Positions 20,033 through 28,221 of a DNA stretch of 64,000 nt are shown in pieces (position 1 is the first letter of the stretch; each line of letters opens with the position of its first letter). Location of the stretch: the NCBI RefSeq assembly GCF_002113125.1, contig NZ_NEJP01000003.1, forward strand, positions 1 to 64,000, in the 5' to 3' direction. The notes under the pieces are model-generated. The model did no database searches. It was not told the origin of the DNA and saw nothing but the letters and a program-made list of their open reading frames with translations. The translations under genes and the position numbers were made by a program. This DNA is from Pseudomonas sp. B20(2017) (GTDB taxonomy: Bacteria > Pseudomonadota > Gammaproteobacteria > Pseudomonadales > Pseudomonadaceae).

Positions 20033-20947
20033 TCATCGCTGGACATATTTGATGATCCTTGCGTAAAGCGCATTGAAGAGGAAATCCGGTACCTGCGTCG
20101 CGTATTGCGTTGCCTTGGACAAGGCCAGGTGGCACTCCCTGACCATCTCGTTACGCTCGCTTGCGTCATTGACCGATTTGCTGAAGATGCGCTCATAGGC
20201 CTCGTAGCTGTAAAGCGTGGATGTCGAGGTAATGGAAAGCGTGTTCTGGGTGTCCAGGCAGTATGTGCTGTGCGCGCGCAGGACCCGATCCTGCAAGGCT
20301 CCCAGGCCGCGTTCGTACAGGAAAATCTGCGAGCCGCTGGCTTTTTTTGCGGCCGTCTCCAGTGTGTACAGCACCGCATGAGCATTATCCAGGCTGGATT
20401 TCAGCGCCGACGGTTTGACGAAACGCTCAAGCTCGCCCTTTTCGAGGCTTTTGAACCCGCGTTGGACCCCGGAAATAAAGGCAAAGGGATAGTTGCAGGC
20501 GACCACGTGCACTTCCAGCTGATAGCCGGCGTTGGCGGCGTATTCAGGCAAGGCGGCAAATTCGATGGTGTCGAATGCGCACTCCAGAATGATGTTGAGT
20601 TTCTCTTTGAAAGCTCTTTCAAAAATCTTTTGGCACAGGTCGCGGACGAAAGTCTCTGTGTGTTCGTAGGCATGCAATACGCCGATTTTGATCATTTCCT
20701 CATATTGCGGATGCTTCTCCCGATACTGGGGAAGGTAAAGACGAACATGGTTTTGATAGCGACCGGAAGGCAGCAGGCTTTTTTCCAGCAGGTAGGTTTT
20801 GCCCGAGCTTTGTACTCCGGCAGTGACCAACATCCGGGGTGTGGTCTCGGCCGTTACTGCGGAAAACAGCGTTGGGCTGAGAGTATCGAAAGCGGCAGTG
20901 ACCTGCTCTGGCGTGTAGGTGTAGTGGTAGGCAGCGGTGACAGACAT
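20033..20947 (-). CDS. Zeta-toxin-like P-loop kinase
   Basis: A 304-residue protein with a Walker A motif, GVQSSGKT at residues 44-51, in the position used by zeta toxins, and a following NIILECAFDT that resembles the zeta substrate-binding strand. Zeta toxins phosphorylate UDP-N-acetylglucosamine; other family members are plain kinases. No epsilon-like antitoxin gene is found on either side: the upstream spacer (20948-21123) codes for nothing convincing. Base composition is visibly lower in GC than neighbouring genes, a hint of horizontal origin. Start ATG 20947 has AAGGA 9 bases upstream. Function as a toxin is an inference only. Confidence 0.75.
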   Translation of the reverse strand: MSVTAAYHYTYTPEQVTAAFDTLSPTLFSAVTAETTPRMLVTAGVQSSGKTYLLEKSLLPSGRYQNHVRLYLPQYREKHPQYEEMIKIGVLHAYEHTETFVRDLCQKIFERAFKEKLNIILECAFDTIEFAALPEYAANAGYQLEVHVVACNYPFAFISGVQRGFKSLEKGELERFVKPSALKSSLDNAHAVLYTLETAAKKASGSQIFLYERGLGALQDRVLRAHSTYCLDTQNTLSITSTSTLYSYEAYERIFSKSVNDASERNEMVRECHLALSKATQYATQVPDFLFNALYARIIKYVQR

Positions 20948-20985
20948 GCAGTGATTTCCTTATCTCGTCTTTAGGGATACCGGTG

Positions 20986-21010
20986 ACCGGTCCTTTGACT
21001 AAAGACCGGT
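20986..21010. repeat. Hairpin between the helicase and zeta-like genes
   Basis: ACCGGTC (20986-20992) can pair with GACCGGT (21004-21010) around an 11-base loop. A TTT follows on the plus strand but no T-tract on the minus strand, so termination after the helicase gene is uncertain. It could instead be an operator for the zeta-like gene, which starts about 40 bases further on. Confidence 0.45.
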
Positions 21011-21123
21011 TTTCAGACTTCATCAAAGACAAGATATTTACAGGGTATGTCACTGTTTTGTAGAGGATTTATTCGTACAGATAACGGTAAAAAACGCCCT
21101 GTTCAAATTCCCGAAAACGTACG

Positions 21124-23409
21124 TCAATCCGACAGGTTTCCTACGCATTCACTCTCCTCCAGCGACCACCAGCGCGGCAGCAACTGGCGGACGCGACTCT
21201 CGGCAAAGCGATCATCGATCAGCATCACCACACCGCGATCCTGCTGCGTGCGAATCACTCGCCCGGCAGCCTGCACCACTTTCTGCACGCCGGGGAACAG
21301 GTAGGTGTAGTCGTAACCGGCACCAAAGATCGCGGCCATGCGCCGCTTCATCTGTTCATTGACCGGGTTGAGCTGAGCCAGCCCGAGGGTGGCGATGAAC
21401 GCGCCGATCAGCCTTGCGCCGGGCAGATCGATGCCCTCGCCGAACGCGCCGCCGAGTACGGCAAAACCGACGCCCTGGCTGTCGGCGGTAAATTGATCGA
21501 GAAATTCCTGTCGTGCCCCCTCGGCCATGCCCCGGGATTGCAGCCAGCGGGTGATGTGCGGGTGTCGCTCGGCCAGCAGCTGCGCGACCTGTTGCAGGTA
21601 ATCGAAACTGCTGAAGAACGCCAGGTAGTTGCCCGGCCGCTCGCTGAACTGGCGGGCGATCAGCTCGACAATCGGCTCCAGCGACGCCTGCCGGTGTGTG
21701 AAACGGGTGGAAATCCGGCTGACGATCTGCACCTGCAATTGCTCGGCGCTGAACGGCGACTCGACATCGATCCAGACCGTGTCGGCCGGCGTGCCGAGCA
21801 AGTCCGCGTAATAGTGGCGCGGGCTGAGGGTTGCGGAAAACAGCACGCTGCTGCGCGCCGCCGTCAGGCGCGGGCCAATGAACGCCGCCGGCACCACGTT
21901 GCGCAGGCACAGTTGCGATAACGGGCGTTTGCGCTCGAGGTCACGCTTGCTGATGTCGAAAAGGTAATGCGCGTCGAACAGTTCCGCCACCCGGCCGAAT
22001 TGCAGCATCTCGAAGTAGAAGTTCTGCAATCCGTTGTCGAGCCCTTGCGGGTGATCGTTGAGGTAGTCGCCGATGCTCGCCGTGCAGGATGAGAGAGCCT
22101 GCAACAGTTTTTCCGGCGCCTTGTCGTAGGCCTGATACGGCGCCAACTGGTCATTGTGCAGGGCGTTCCATTCGCGGTTGACCCGTTGCAACGATTTCTT
22201 CAACGCCTCGGGGGCGGTTTTGCGCACGCTGCCCAGTGTCGCCTGATCGAGGATGGCGCTGTACATCTGCCGTCCGCGTTCGACCAGGTTATGCGACTCG
22301 TCCACCAGCACCGCCACGTTCCATTGATTGAACTGGGCCAGGCCGAACAGCAGCGCGCTGAAATCGAAGTAATAGTTGTAGTCCGCCACCACCACGTCGG
22401 CCCAGCGGGCCATTTCCTGGCTCAGGTAGTACGGACACACCCCGTGCTGCGCCGCGACGTCTCGCAGTGCGGCCTGATCCAGCAGGCGCAATTGGCTGGC
22501 AGCCTCACGGGCGGCGGGTAAGCGGTCGTAAAAGCCTTGGGCCAACGGGCAGGACTCGCCGTGACAGGCCTTGTCCGGGTGCTCGCAGGCCTTGTCCCGG
22601 GCGACCATTTCCAGCACCCGCAGGGGCAAGGTTTCGCTGTGATCGAACAGCACTTGCGCCGCATCCAGCGCCAGTTTGCGTCCGGGTGTCTTGGCGGTGA
22701 GGAAGTAGACCTTGTCCAGTTGCTGTGGCGCCAACGCCTTGAGCATTGGAAACAGGGTGCCGAGGGTCTTGCCGATCCCGGTCGGGGCCTGGGCCATCAG
22801 GCAGCGGCCGGTGCTGACGGCCTTGAACACCGACTCGGCGAGGTGACGCTGGCCGGGGCGAAAGGCAGCATGGGGAAAACCCAACAGCTGCGCCGCCCGG
22901 TTGCGCGCTTCGCGGTGGGCCATTTCCTGTTCGGCCCATGCCAGGAACAAACCGCACTGTTGTTCGAAGAACTGCCGCAACGCATCGGCGCTGAACGCTT
23001 CGACCAGGCAGGTTTCCTTTTCCGTGACGATGTCGAAATACACCAGCGCCAGATTGATCTGCTCAAGCTGCAAACGACAGCACATCAACCAGCCGTAGAT
23101 TTTCGCCTGGGCCCAATGCAGTGAACGGTGATTGGCCGGTTGCTTGCTCAGGTCGCCGCGGTAGGTTTTGACTTCTTCCAGGCAGTTCTGCGTCGGGTCG
23201 TAGCCGTCCGCCCGGCCCTTGACCTTCAATGGCCCGAAGGCGCCCTCCAGCGCCACTTCGCTCTGGTAGGCGTCGTTGCGCCGGGACGCCACGGTGCGAT
23301 GCCCGGCAATCCCCTCCAGTGCGGTCGGTGACGGGGTGAAGCGCAAGTCGAGGTCACCGGTTTTCGCGGTGAATTCGCACAACGCCCGCACCGCGATGCT
23401 GTAGCTCAA
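21124..23409 (-). CDS. XPD/DinG-like FeS helicase with N-terminal nuclease-like domain
   Basis: A 761-residue superfamily 2 helicase. Walker A (APTGIGKT, 208-215) and DESH box (370-373) are intact. Four cysteines at about 275, 282, 287 and 325 (CEHPDKACHGESCP...VCPYY) match the [4Fe-4S] domain of XPD/DinG helicases. C-terminal motifs include LAFFSSFDYL and QAAGRVIRTQQDRGVV. The first 120 residues hold a PD-(D/E)xK-like pattern, GRADGYDPTQNCLEEVKTY (D68, E79, K81), so a nuclease or a DNA-end-binding fold is possible. The TTG at 23409 is chosen: it overlaps the FAN1 stop (TTGA) and has GGAG upstream; an in-frame ATG at 23427 is an alternative. It likely works with the coupled FAN1-type nuclease in DNA repair. 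Confidence 0.9.
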   Translation of the reverse strand: MSYSIAVRALCEFTAKTGDLDLRFTPSPTALEGIAGHRTVASRRNDAYQSEVALEGAFGPLKVKGRADGYDPTQNCLEEVKTYRGDLSKQPANHRSLHWAQAKIYGWLMCCRLQLEQINLALVYFDIVTEKETCLVEAFSADALRQFFEQQCGLFLAWAEQEMAHREARNRAAQLLGFPHAAFRPGQRHLAESVFKAVSTGRCLMAQAPTGIGKTLGTLFPMLKALAPQQLDKVYFLTAKTPGRKLALDAAQVLFDHSETLPLRVLEMVARDKACEHPDKACHGESCPLAQGFYDRLPAAREAASQLRLLDQAALRDVAAQHGVCPYYLSQEMARWADVVVADYNYYFDFSALLFGLAQFNQWNVAVLVDESHNLVERGRQMYSAILDQATLGSVRKTAPEALKKSLQRVNREWNALHNDQLAPYQAYDKAPEKLLQALSSCTASIGDYLNDHPQGLDNGLQNFYFEMLQFGRVAELFDAHYLFDISKRDLERKRPLSQLCLRNVVPAAFIGPRLTAARSSVLFSATLSPRHYYADLLGTPADTVWIDVESPFSAEQLQVQIVSRISTRFTHRQASLEPIVELIARQFSERPGNYLAFFSSFDYLQQVAQLLAERHPHITRWLQSRGMAEGARQEFLDQFTADSQGVGFAVLGGAFGEGIDLPGARLIGAFIATLGLAQLNPVNEQMKRRMAAIFGAGYDYTYLFPGVQKVVQAAGRVIRTQQDRGVVMLIDDRFAESRVRQLLPRWWSLEESECVGNLSD

Positions 23410-25058
23410 GCGCCCTGCTCCGCCCATTGCACGTAACACACGGCGACCGGCATCCGGTGCGTGTGGCAGAACTCCAGCCAGCGCAGTTGATTGTCCTGCA
23501 GACGATCGCCGGGGCCTTTGACTTCGATCATCCGGTAGGTCTTGTGCTGCGGCCAGAACTGGATCAGGTCTGGCATGCCGGCACGATTGGCCTTGATATC
23601 GAGCAGCAGACGGCTGAACCAGTGCTTGAGGTGTTCGGCCGGCAGACAGGCTAGCGCCTGATCCAACAGCTCTTCATTGAGCGCGCCCCAGAACACGAAC
23701 GGCGACTGCACGCCCCATTTGGCGGCGAACCGCGCGCGAATGGTGTCGGCATAACGGCCATCGTCGAGTTCGGCCAGACAGGCCTGAAACAGCTCGGCGC
23801 GTCGGGGCTGGAAGTCCTCGTTGAGCAGATCCACTGGTCCGCGCTGGAACGGGTGAAAGAATGCGCCCGGCAACGGCGCGAAGATCGCCGGCCAGCACAG
23901 CAGGCCGAACAATGAATTGATCAGGCTGTTTTCCACGTAATGCACCGGGCCCGTTTCTTCGTGCAGGTGCGCCTGAACGTGATATTCCACCGACAACGCC
24001 GGATCGAGACGCGGCAGGTGCAGATCCAGACGCTCCACCATGCCCGGCGCGGTGCGCTTGATCGGTGGCCCGCCGAGCTTGCGCCGCAAGCGCGGCAACA
24101 CCCGTTGCAGGCCCTGCTGTTCGGTGGCGGTTTCCGGCGCCTGCTCGGCAATGACCGCCAGTTCCAGGGCCAACGCATATTCGGTGCTGCGCTCCAGCAC
24201 GCGGATCATCCGCAATCGCGCGCCGGGATACGCGCAGTCGCGATAGATCTTCAGCGCCAGGGCGAATTCGCCGAGGCGCTCGCAGTATTGGCCGATCTGG
24301 AACAACAGCTTGCCGCGCCGGCGTTGCAGCCACGGATTGTCGAACTGCAGCGCCGCAACCTGTTCGACGATCGGCTCCAGCGGCTCGCCGGCTTCGAAAT
24401 ACAGCTGACAGTCGTGCAGAAACAGACACGCATCGACGTCGGCGCGGCTGCGCAAGCCCCGGGAATCGGCGCTGAATTCGACTTTTTCATAAGTGAAGAT
24501 GCCGAGGTCGGCGAGCACGAACTCCGACCAGTCCTGATAGAGGTTGCCGAAGAACATCAGGCGAAAACGGTCGCACAGGTCCATCAGCGTCAGGCTGAAC
24601 AGCCGATCCGCCAGCGTTGGGCACCATTGCTGAAAACTGCGGGGCTCGGGGAATTGTTCGTGCAACAGCGGCAGCCAGTCGACTTTCTTGCCTTTGGGCT
24701 GGTCGATGGCCGGGCCGAAGGCTTGCAGGATCTCGGCCTTGAGCAACACCTCGAACAGATCCGTCATCGACAACGTTGCCTGTTCATCGAGCCAGCCATG
24801 TTCCAGCAGCGGTTGCGCCGCCTCGGCGATGTCGCCGATTTCCGGATAATTCAGCTTGCCGGCACGAAAATGCACGCCCTTGCGCATCACCATCCGCACC
24901 AGCAACCCCTGAGATCCACGCGGCAGTGCCTTGAAGTCGCGGATGAAGGCGTGCTCCGCTTCGCTCATCACGTCGGCGTAGCGAAGCTCAAGCCAATCAA
25001 GCACCTGGCGAAAGTTGTTGAGGTAATAGAACGGATCGTCGAGGGGATTGGCAGTCAC
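23406..25058 (-). CDS. FAN1-type VRR-NUC structure-specific nuclease
   Basis: A 550-residue protein related to the Fanconi-associated nuclease FAN1, whose P. aeruginosa homologue cleaves 5' flaps and helps repair interstrand crosslinks. The C-terminal VRR-NUC domain shows the catalytic pattern GMPDLIQFWP followed by MIEVKGPGDRLQDNQLRWL (Asp, Glu and Lys of a PD-(D/E)xK nuclease). The N-terminal and middle parts hold the SAP/TPR-like regions (WLELRYADVMSEAE, GLLVRMVMRKGVHFR, a helical repeat zone at about 230-330). It is the first gene of a two-gene unit and overlaps the helicase gene by 4 bases, implying coupled translation. Confidence 0.92.
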   Translation of the reverse strand: MTANPLDDPFYYLNNFRQVLDWLELRYADVMSEAEHAFIRDFKALPRGSQGLLVRMVMRKGVHFRAGKLNYPEIGDIAEAAQPLLEHGWLDEQATLSMTDLFEVLLKAEILQAFGPAIDQPKGKKVDWLPLLHEQFPEPRSFQQWCPTLADRLFSLTLMDLCDRFRLMFFGNLYQDWSEFVLADLGIFTYEKVEFSADSRGLRSRADVDACLFLHDCQLYFEAGEPLEPIVEQVAALQFDNPWLQRRRGKLLFQIGQYCERLGEFALALKIYRDCAYPGARLRMIRVLERSTEYALALELAVIAEQAPETATEQQGLQRVLPRLRRKLGGPPIKRTAPGMVERLDLHLPRLDPALSVEYHVQAHLHEETGPVHYVENSLINSLFGLLCWPAIFAPLPGAFFHPFQRGPVDLLNEDFQPRRAELFQACLAELDDGRYADTIRARFAAKWGVQSPFVFWGALNEELLDQALACLPAEHLKHWFSRLLLDIKANRAGMPDLIQFWPQHKTYRMIEVKGPGDRLQDNQLRWLEFCHTHRMPVAVCYVQWAEQGA

Positions 25059-25253
25059 GGTGATTTCGGGGCCATGGCAAGCGAGTACTGGTTATGCGTA
25101 CAGATACCAGCCTGCCCCGGCGGGCGCAAACGGAAAAAGATCAGTGGCACTTTCATTGCGGATTTTTTCAGGTGGCCATCGAACTTTTCCGGGCGTAATG
25201 GCACCAACCGCCTTAGAGGCCGACAATGGTCGAAATGAACAGGAATGCTGCTT

Positions 25254-25478
25254 ATGAAAATCAAGACTCTCGGGATCCCGTTGGCTGTTGCGGCCCTGCT
25301 GACCCTGGCCGGTTGCTCGACCCCGACGGTGGTCACCCTGCAGAACGGCACTCAGTACCTGACCGAAGACATGCCCGATACCAAAAACGAGGACGGCTTC
25401 TACGAGTTCAAGGATATTTCCGGCGCCAAGATCCGTGTACGTGCCGATGAAGTGGCCACGGTGCGTAAAGAAGACTGA
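25254..25478 (+). CDS. YgdI/YgdR-family small lipoprotein
   Basis: A 74-residue protein with a lipoprotein signal peptide ending in the lipobox LAGCS (modified Cys at about residue 21). The mature part, TVVTLQNGTQYLTEDMPDTK, is the conserved SH3-like YgdI/YgdR (DUF903) fold. It would be tethered to an envelope membrane; its role is not known. ATG 25254 has AGGA 9 bases upstream. A strong terminator follows at 25492. Confidence 0.92.
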   Translation: MKIKTLGIPLAVAALLTLAGCSTPTVVTLQNGTQYLTEDMPDTKNEDGFYEFKDISGAKIRVRADEVATVRKED

Positions 25479-25491
25479 CGATTACCCGATC

Positions 25492-25529
25492 AAAAAAGGC
25501 TGCGTTCCTGTTGGAGCGCAGCCTTTTTT
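25492..25529. terminator. Bidirectional terminator between convergent small genes
   Basis: AAAAAAGGCTGCG with a short interior and CGCAGCCTTTTTT form a long A/T-flanked stem. It can end both the plus-strand lipoprotein gene (stop at 25478) and the minus-strand gene (stop at 25537). Confidence 0.9.
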
Positions 25530-25536
25530 GCATTTG

Positions 25537-25911
25537 TCAGCGGGGTAATGCCATGCCCGGCAGGGAGCCGTCGCAACTGAAAGGACGCTCCCCCCTGCGA
25601 ACCAGCTCTTCCTGTAAGCGCTGGCACCGTTGGCGCTCCTGCTGCGCCATGCGGTCGATGCTCAGATTGCCGGTCATTTCCGGTTCATGGTCTTCGCCGA
25701 TGCGAATCGTCACGAACGGTTGCTCGGGCTGGATATGAAAGCGGCTTTTCTCTTCAACGGGTTTGACGTCATCACTGTCGGCCGGCTTTGGCAGTTGATC
25801 GGTGGTGACGCCATAGCGGCTCAGAATCGAGCTGTGAGGCAGATCGGCCCGGGTATTGGCCGAGAGCAGCGCCAGTCCCGCGATACCGATAAACCTCTTG
25901 AAACCTTTCAC
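25537..25911 (-). CDS. Hypothetical exported protein
   Basis: A 124-residue protein of unknown function. Residues 1-22 (FKRFIGIAGLALLSANTRA) look like a signal peptide with cleavage after ANTRA. The mature part is hydrophilic with two cysteines (RQRCQRLQ and FSCDGSL) that could form a disulfide, and a helical segment SIDRMAQQERQRCQRLQEEL. I recognise no domain. The start is a GTG at 25911 with AGGAG about 8 bases upstream, which supports a real gene. It is convergent with the lipoprotein gene and shares its terminator. Confidence 0.7.
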   Translation of the reverse strand: MKGFKRFIGIAGLALLSANTRADLPHSSILSRYGVTTDQLPKPADSDDVKPVEEKSRFHIQPEQPFVTIRIGEDHEPEMTGNLSIDRMAQQERQRCQRLQEELVRRGERPFSCDGSLPGMALPR

Positions 25912-26048
25912 GTGTGAATCTCCTGTACTCGTTGGCGACCCTTACATGACGAACGTTGCCGTCATGGCTTTAGGCCGCATTTCCTGTTAGTGCAGGGATT
26001 GGAGTCAGAGAATGGCTGGTGAGTCACTTTCGATACCGCGTTATCGTT

Positions 26049-26134
26049 CTTCGCGGGCAAGCCCACTCCCGCAAAAGGCCAGTACTCGGTCAAATGTGGG
26101 AGCGGCGGTGCGACGATTCGACTTGCTCGCGAAG
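26049..26134. repeat. Degenerate REP doublet
   Basis: A TTCGCGGGCAAGCCCACTCC half and a TGTGGGAGCGGCGGTGCGAC half, ending with ACTTGCTCGCGAAGA, lie between the exported-protein gene and the end of the pueA-like lipase gene. The arms have diverged more than in the doublet at 13563. No gene is present in the 250-base spacer. Confidence 0.75.
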
Positions 26135-26160
26135 AGGCCCTTAACGGCGCCCGATCAACA

Positions 26161-28014
26161 TCAGGCGATCACAATCCCGTCGGCACTCAGGCTGTCCAGC
26201 GCTACCCCGACCAGCGTCACCGAATCAGCGCCGAACTTCAGCACCGTATCCTGCCCGACCGCCGTGGCATGGGCGCGGAAGTCGTCGTTGGGCAACACGC
26301 CCTGCACGCCGAGGAATACCAGTTTGTCGTTGGCGGTGTAACCCACCACGCGATCCTGACCGAACGCGCCGCTGAACAGGAAGGTATCCGCCCCGCCGCC
26401 GGATTCCATCAGATCATTGCCGGCGCCGCCGACGAACACGTCGTTGCCAGCCCCACCGATCAGATGGTCGTTGCCGTCCAGCCCGAACAACCAGTCACCG
26501 CTGGCCTTGGCCTTGAGGGTATCGGCGCCGCCGGTGCCCTTCACGCTCGATTCGTACTGGGTGACGTTGTTGCCGACCTTCAGGCCGGTCGCGGTGACGC
26601 TGTGGGTCACGTCGTCCTTGAACAGGCCCCAGAGAAAGCCCGGCTCCTTGGTGACGATGCTGCCGATGTCGCGAGTGATGCTGATCCCGCCGTTGGCATC
26701 GCGGATGTACAGGTTGCCGGCGCCGTCGTTGGCGAAGTCGAAGGTATTGACCGACTTCTGCAACTCCAGGGTGTTGTTGCCCGAGCCACCAAGCAGGATG
26801 TTGTACCCCCCGCCGTCGCGGAACGTGTCGTTGCCGGCGCGGCCCTCCAGATAGTCGTTGCCGCTGCCGCCCTGGATCAGGTCGTTGGCGTCACTGCCGA
26901 TGATGAAGGTGCTGCCCTTGTGGGTTTCAGCGTTGCGGTTCAGGTCCTGCACCCAAGTGTTGGCCCGCGCCGGATCCGACAGGTTGGCGACGATGATCGT
27001 CGAGTCCTTGCTGGTCAGGTCGTAGAACTTCGACTCGATCACCCGGTTCATGCCGTCGCCGTAGGCGGTCGGCAGGTGCGAGATCCAGGTCGGAATGTTG
27101 ACGATCGAGTACGGCAGCACGTTCCACGCCGCCGAGGCGTAGTGGTCGTTGAAGCTGACGATGTTGTCGGTCGCCGACTCCTTGGGCGCGTCGTGTACGC
27201 CGAGCGAGGCGCCAGTGAAGGTCGAGCCGTCGAGGGCGCGGAACACCGGATCGTTTTCGTAGCCGACGTTGAGCACCTTGTCAGTGCTGCTTTGGGTCGG
27301 CGAGGCGTAGGCGATGTAGTTGGAATCCTGGAAGAACCCGCCCCATTTGCTGGTGCTCAAGTCCGCCATGCTGTTGACCGCCAGCCCGCCGAGGCTGTGG
27401 CCGCTGAACAGCACGTCCTTGCCGGTGAGTCCGTTGGCCTTGGCGAACGCCACCACGTCGTTCATCAGGTTGCCGAAGGCTTCGCCGACGTAGTTCTTGG
27501 CGTAATCCTTGGGCCCGAACGCGGCGAGCAAGTCGTTGATCACGTCACCAATGGAGTCGCCGATCAAGATTTCCCGTGGGCCGCTGGTGCCGCGAAAGGC
27601 GATGCCGATTTCCGTCAGATGGCCCTGGGCGTCGTATTTGCCGAGGATTTCCACCTGAGCGCTGGTGTAGCCGGCTTTCTCACCGAAGAAGGTGCCGCGG
27701 GCATCGGTCTTGCCCTCGTAGCCCAGTTGCGAGGCGCTGATCGGGGTCCAGCCGGCTTTTTTCACCGCGTCGAGTGCGATTTTTTCCGAATCGGGGTTCC
27801 ACGGAATGCCGGGGATCACCCCTTGGGAATCCGTGCCGCCGATCAGCGCGGTCACCAGCGTGGCCGGCAGGCCGAGGCCGAAGCCGTTGTGCTGATAACC
27901 GACGGCAAAGCCGTTATCGAGGTTGTGGTAGGAATACAGCGTAATGGCCATGGCGTCGCTGAACAGCGCCTTGGATTCCGCCGTACCGAAATTCTTGTAG
28001 TCATACACACCCAT
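26161..28014 (-). CDS. pueA: Family I.3 lipase / polyurethanase PueA-like
   Basis: A 617-residue secreted esterase. The catalytic residues fall exactly where the Pseudomonas I.3 lipases have them: S207 in GHSLGG (205-210), D255 in GYENDPVF and H313 in WISHLP. Residues about 34-89 hold the extra lid segment of the long members. The C-terminal third has RTX-type repeats (GGSGNDYLEG, GGAGNDVFVG, GGAGNDLMES) that bind calcium, and the protein ends in hydrophobic DGIVIA, suited to type I secretion by the AprDEF system upstream. There is no N-terminal signal peptide, as expected. AGAGAGG lies 9 bases before the ATG. Lipid or polyester hydrolysis is the known role; the polyurethane label is from close relatives. 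Confidence 0.92.
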   Translation of the reverse strand: MGVYDYKNFGTAESKALFSDAMAITLYSYHNLDNGFAVGYQHNGFGLGLPATLVTALIGGTDSQGVIPGIPWNPDSEKIALDAVKKAGWTPISASQLGYEGKTDARGTFFGEKAGYTSAQVEILGKYDAQGHLTEIGIAFRGTSGPREILIGDSIGDVINDLLAAFGPKDYAKNYVGEAFGNLMNDVVAFAKANGLTGKDVLFSGHSLGGLAVNSMADLSTSKWGGFFQDSNYIAYASPTQSSTDKVLNVGYENDPVFRALDGSTFTGASLGVHDAPKESATDNIVSFNDHYASAAWNVLPYSIVNIPTWISHLPTAYGDGMNRVIESKFYDLTSKDSTIIVANLSDPARANTWVQDLNRNAETHKGSTFIIGSDANDLIQGGSGNDYLEGRAGNDTFRDGGGYNILLGGSGNNTLELQKSVNTFDFANDGAGNLYIRDANGGISITRDIGSIVTKEPGFLWGLFKDDVTHSVTATGLKVGNNVTQYESSVKGTGGADTLKAKASGDWLFGLDGNDHLIGGAGNDVFVGGAGNDLMESGGGADTFLFSGAFGQDRVVGYTANDKLVFLGVQGVLPNDDFRAHATAVGQDTVLKFGADSVTLVGVALDSLSADGIVIA

Positions 28015-28110
28015 TGCTGTTGCCTCTCTCTTTGTTGGAATTGTTCAGAGATAGCTCACAACCAGAACGCCCTCCCGAGGCGCCCCGGAGCATTTACTAC
28101 ACAGTCACAA

Positions 28111-28214
28111 TGTGGGAGCGACGGTGCGACGATTCGACTTGCTCGCGATAGCGGTCTGTCAGTTACCGGTTGGGTGACTGACACGCCCTCTTCGCGAGCA
28201 AGCTCGCTCCCACA
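28111..28214. repeat. REP doublet (REPIN) between the two lipase genes
   Basis: TGTGGGAGCGACGGTGCGAC at the left and TTCGCGAGCAAGCTCGCTCC plus CACA at the right form an inverted pair about 65 bases apart. It fills the spacer between the lipase genes and could affect read-through or mRNA stability. Relatives are at 13563 and 26049. Confidence 0.88.
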
Positions 28215-28221
28215 AGGTTTG

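Noticed and set aside
20700..21053. A 117-codon minus-strand frame as an antitoxin for the zeta-like kinase
   Set aside because: It largely overlaps the kinase gene in another frame, has no ribosome site, and does not look like epsilon/PezA.
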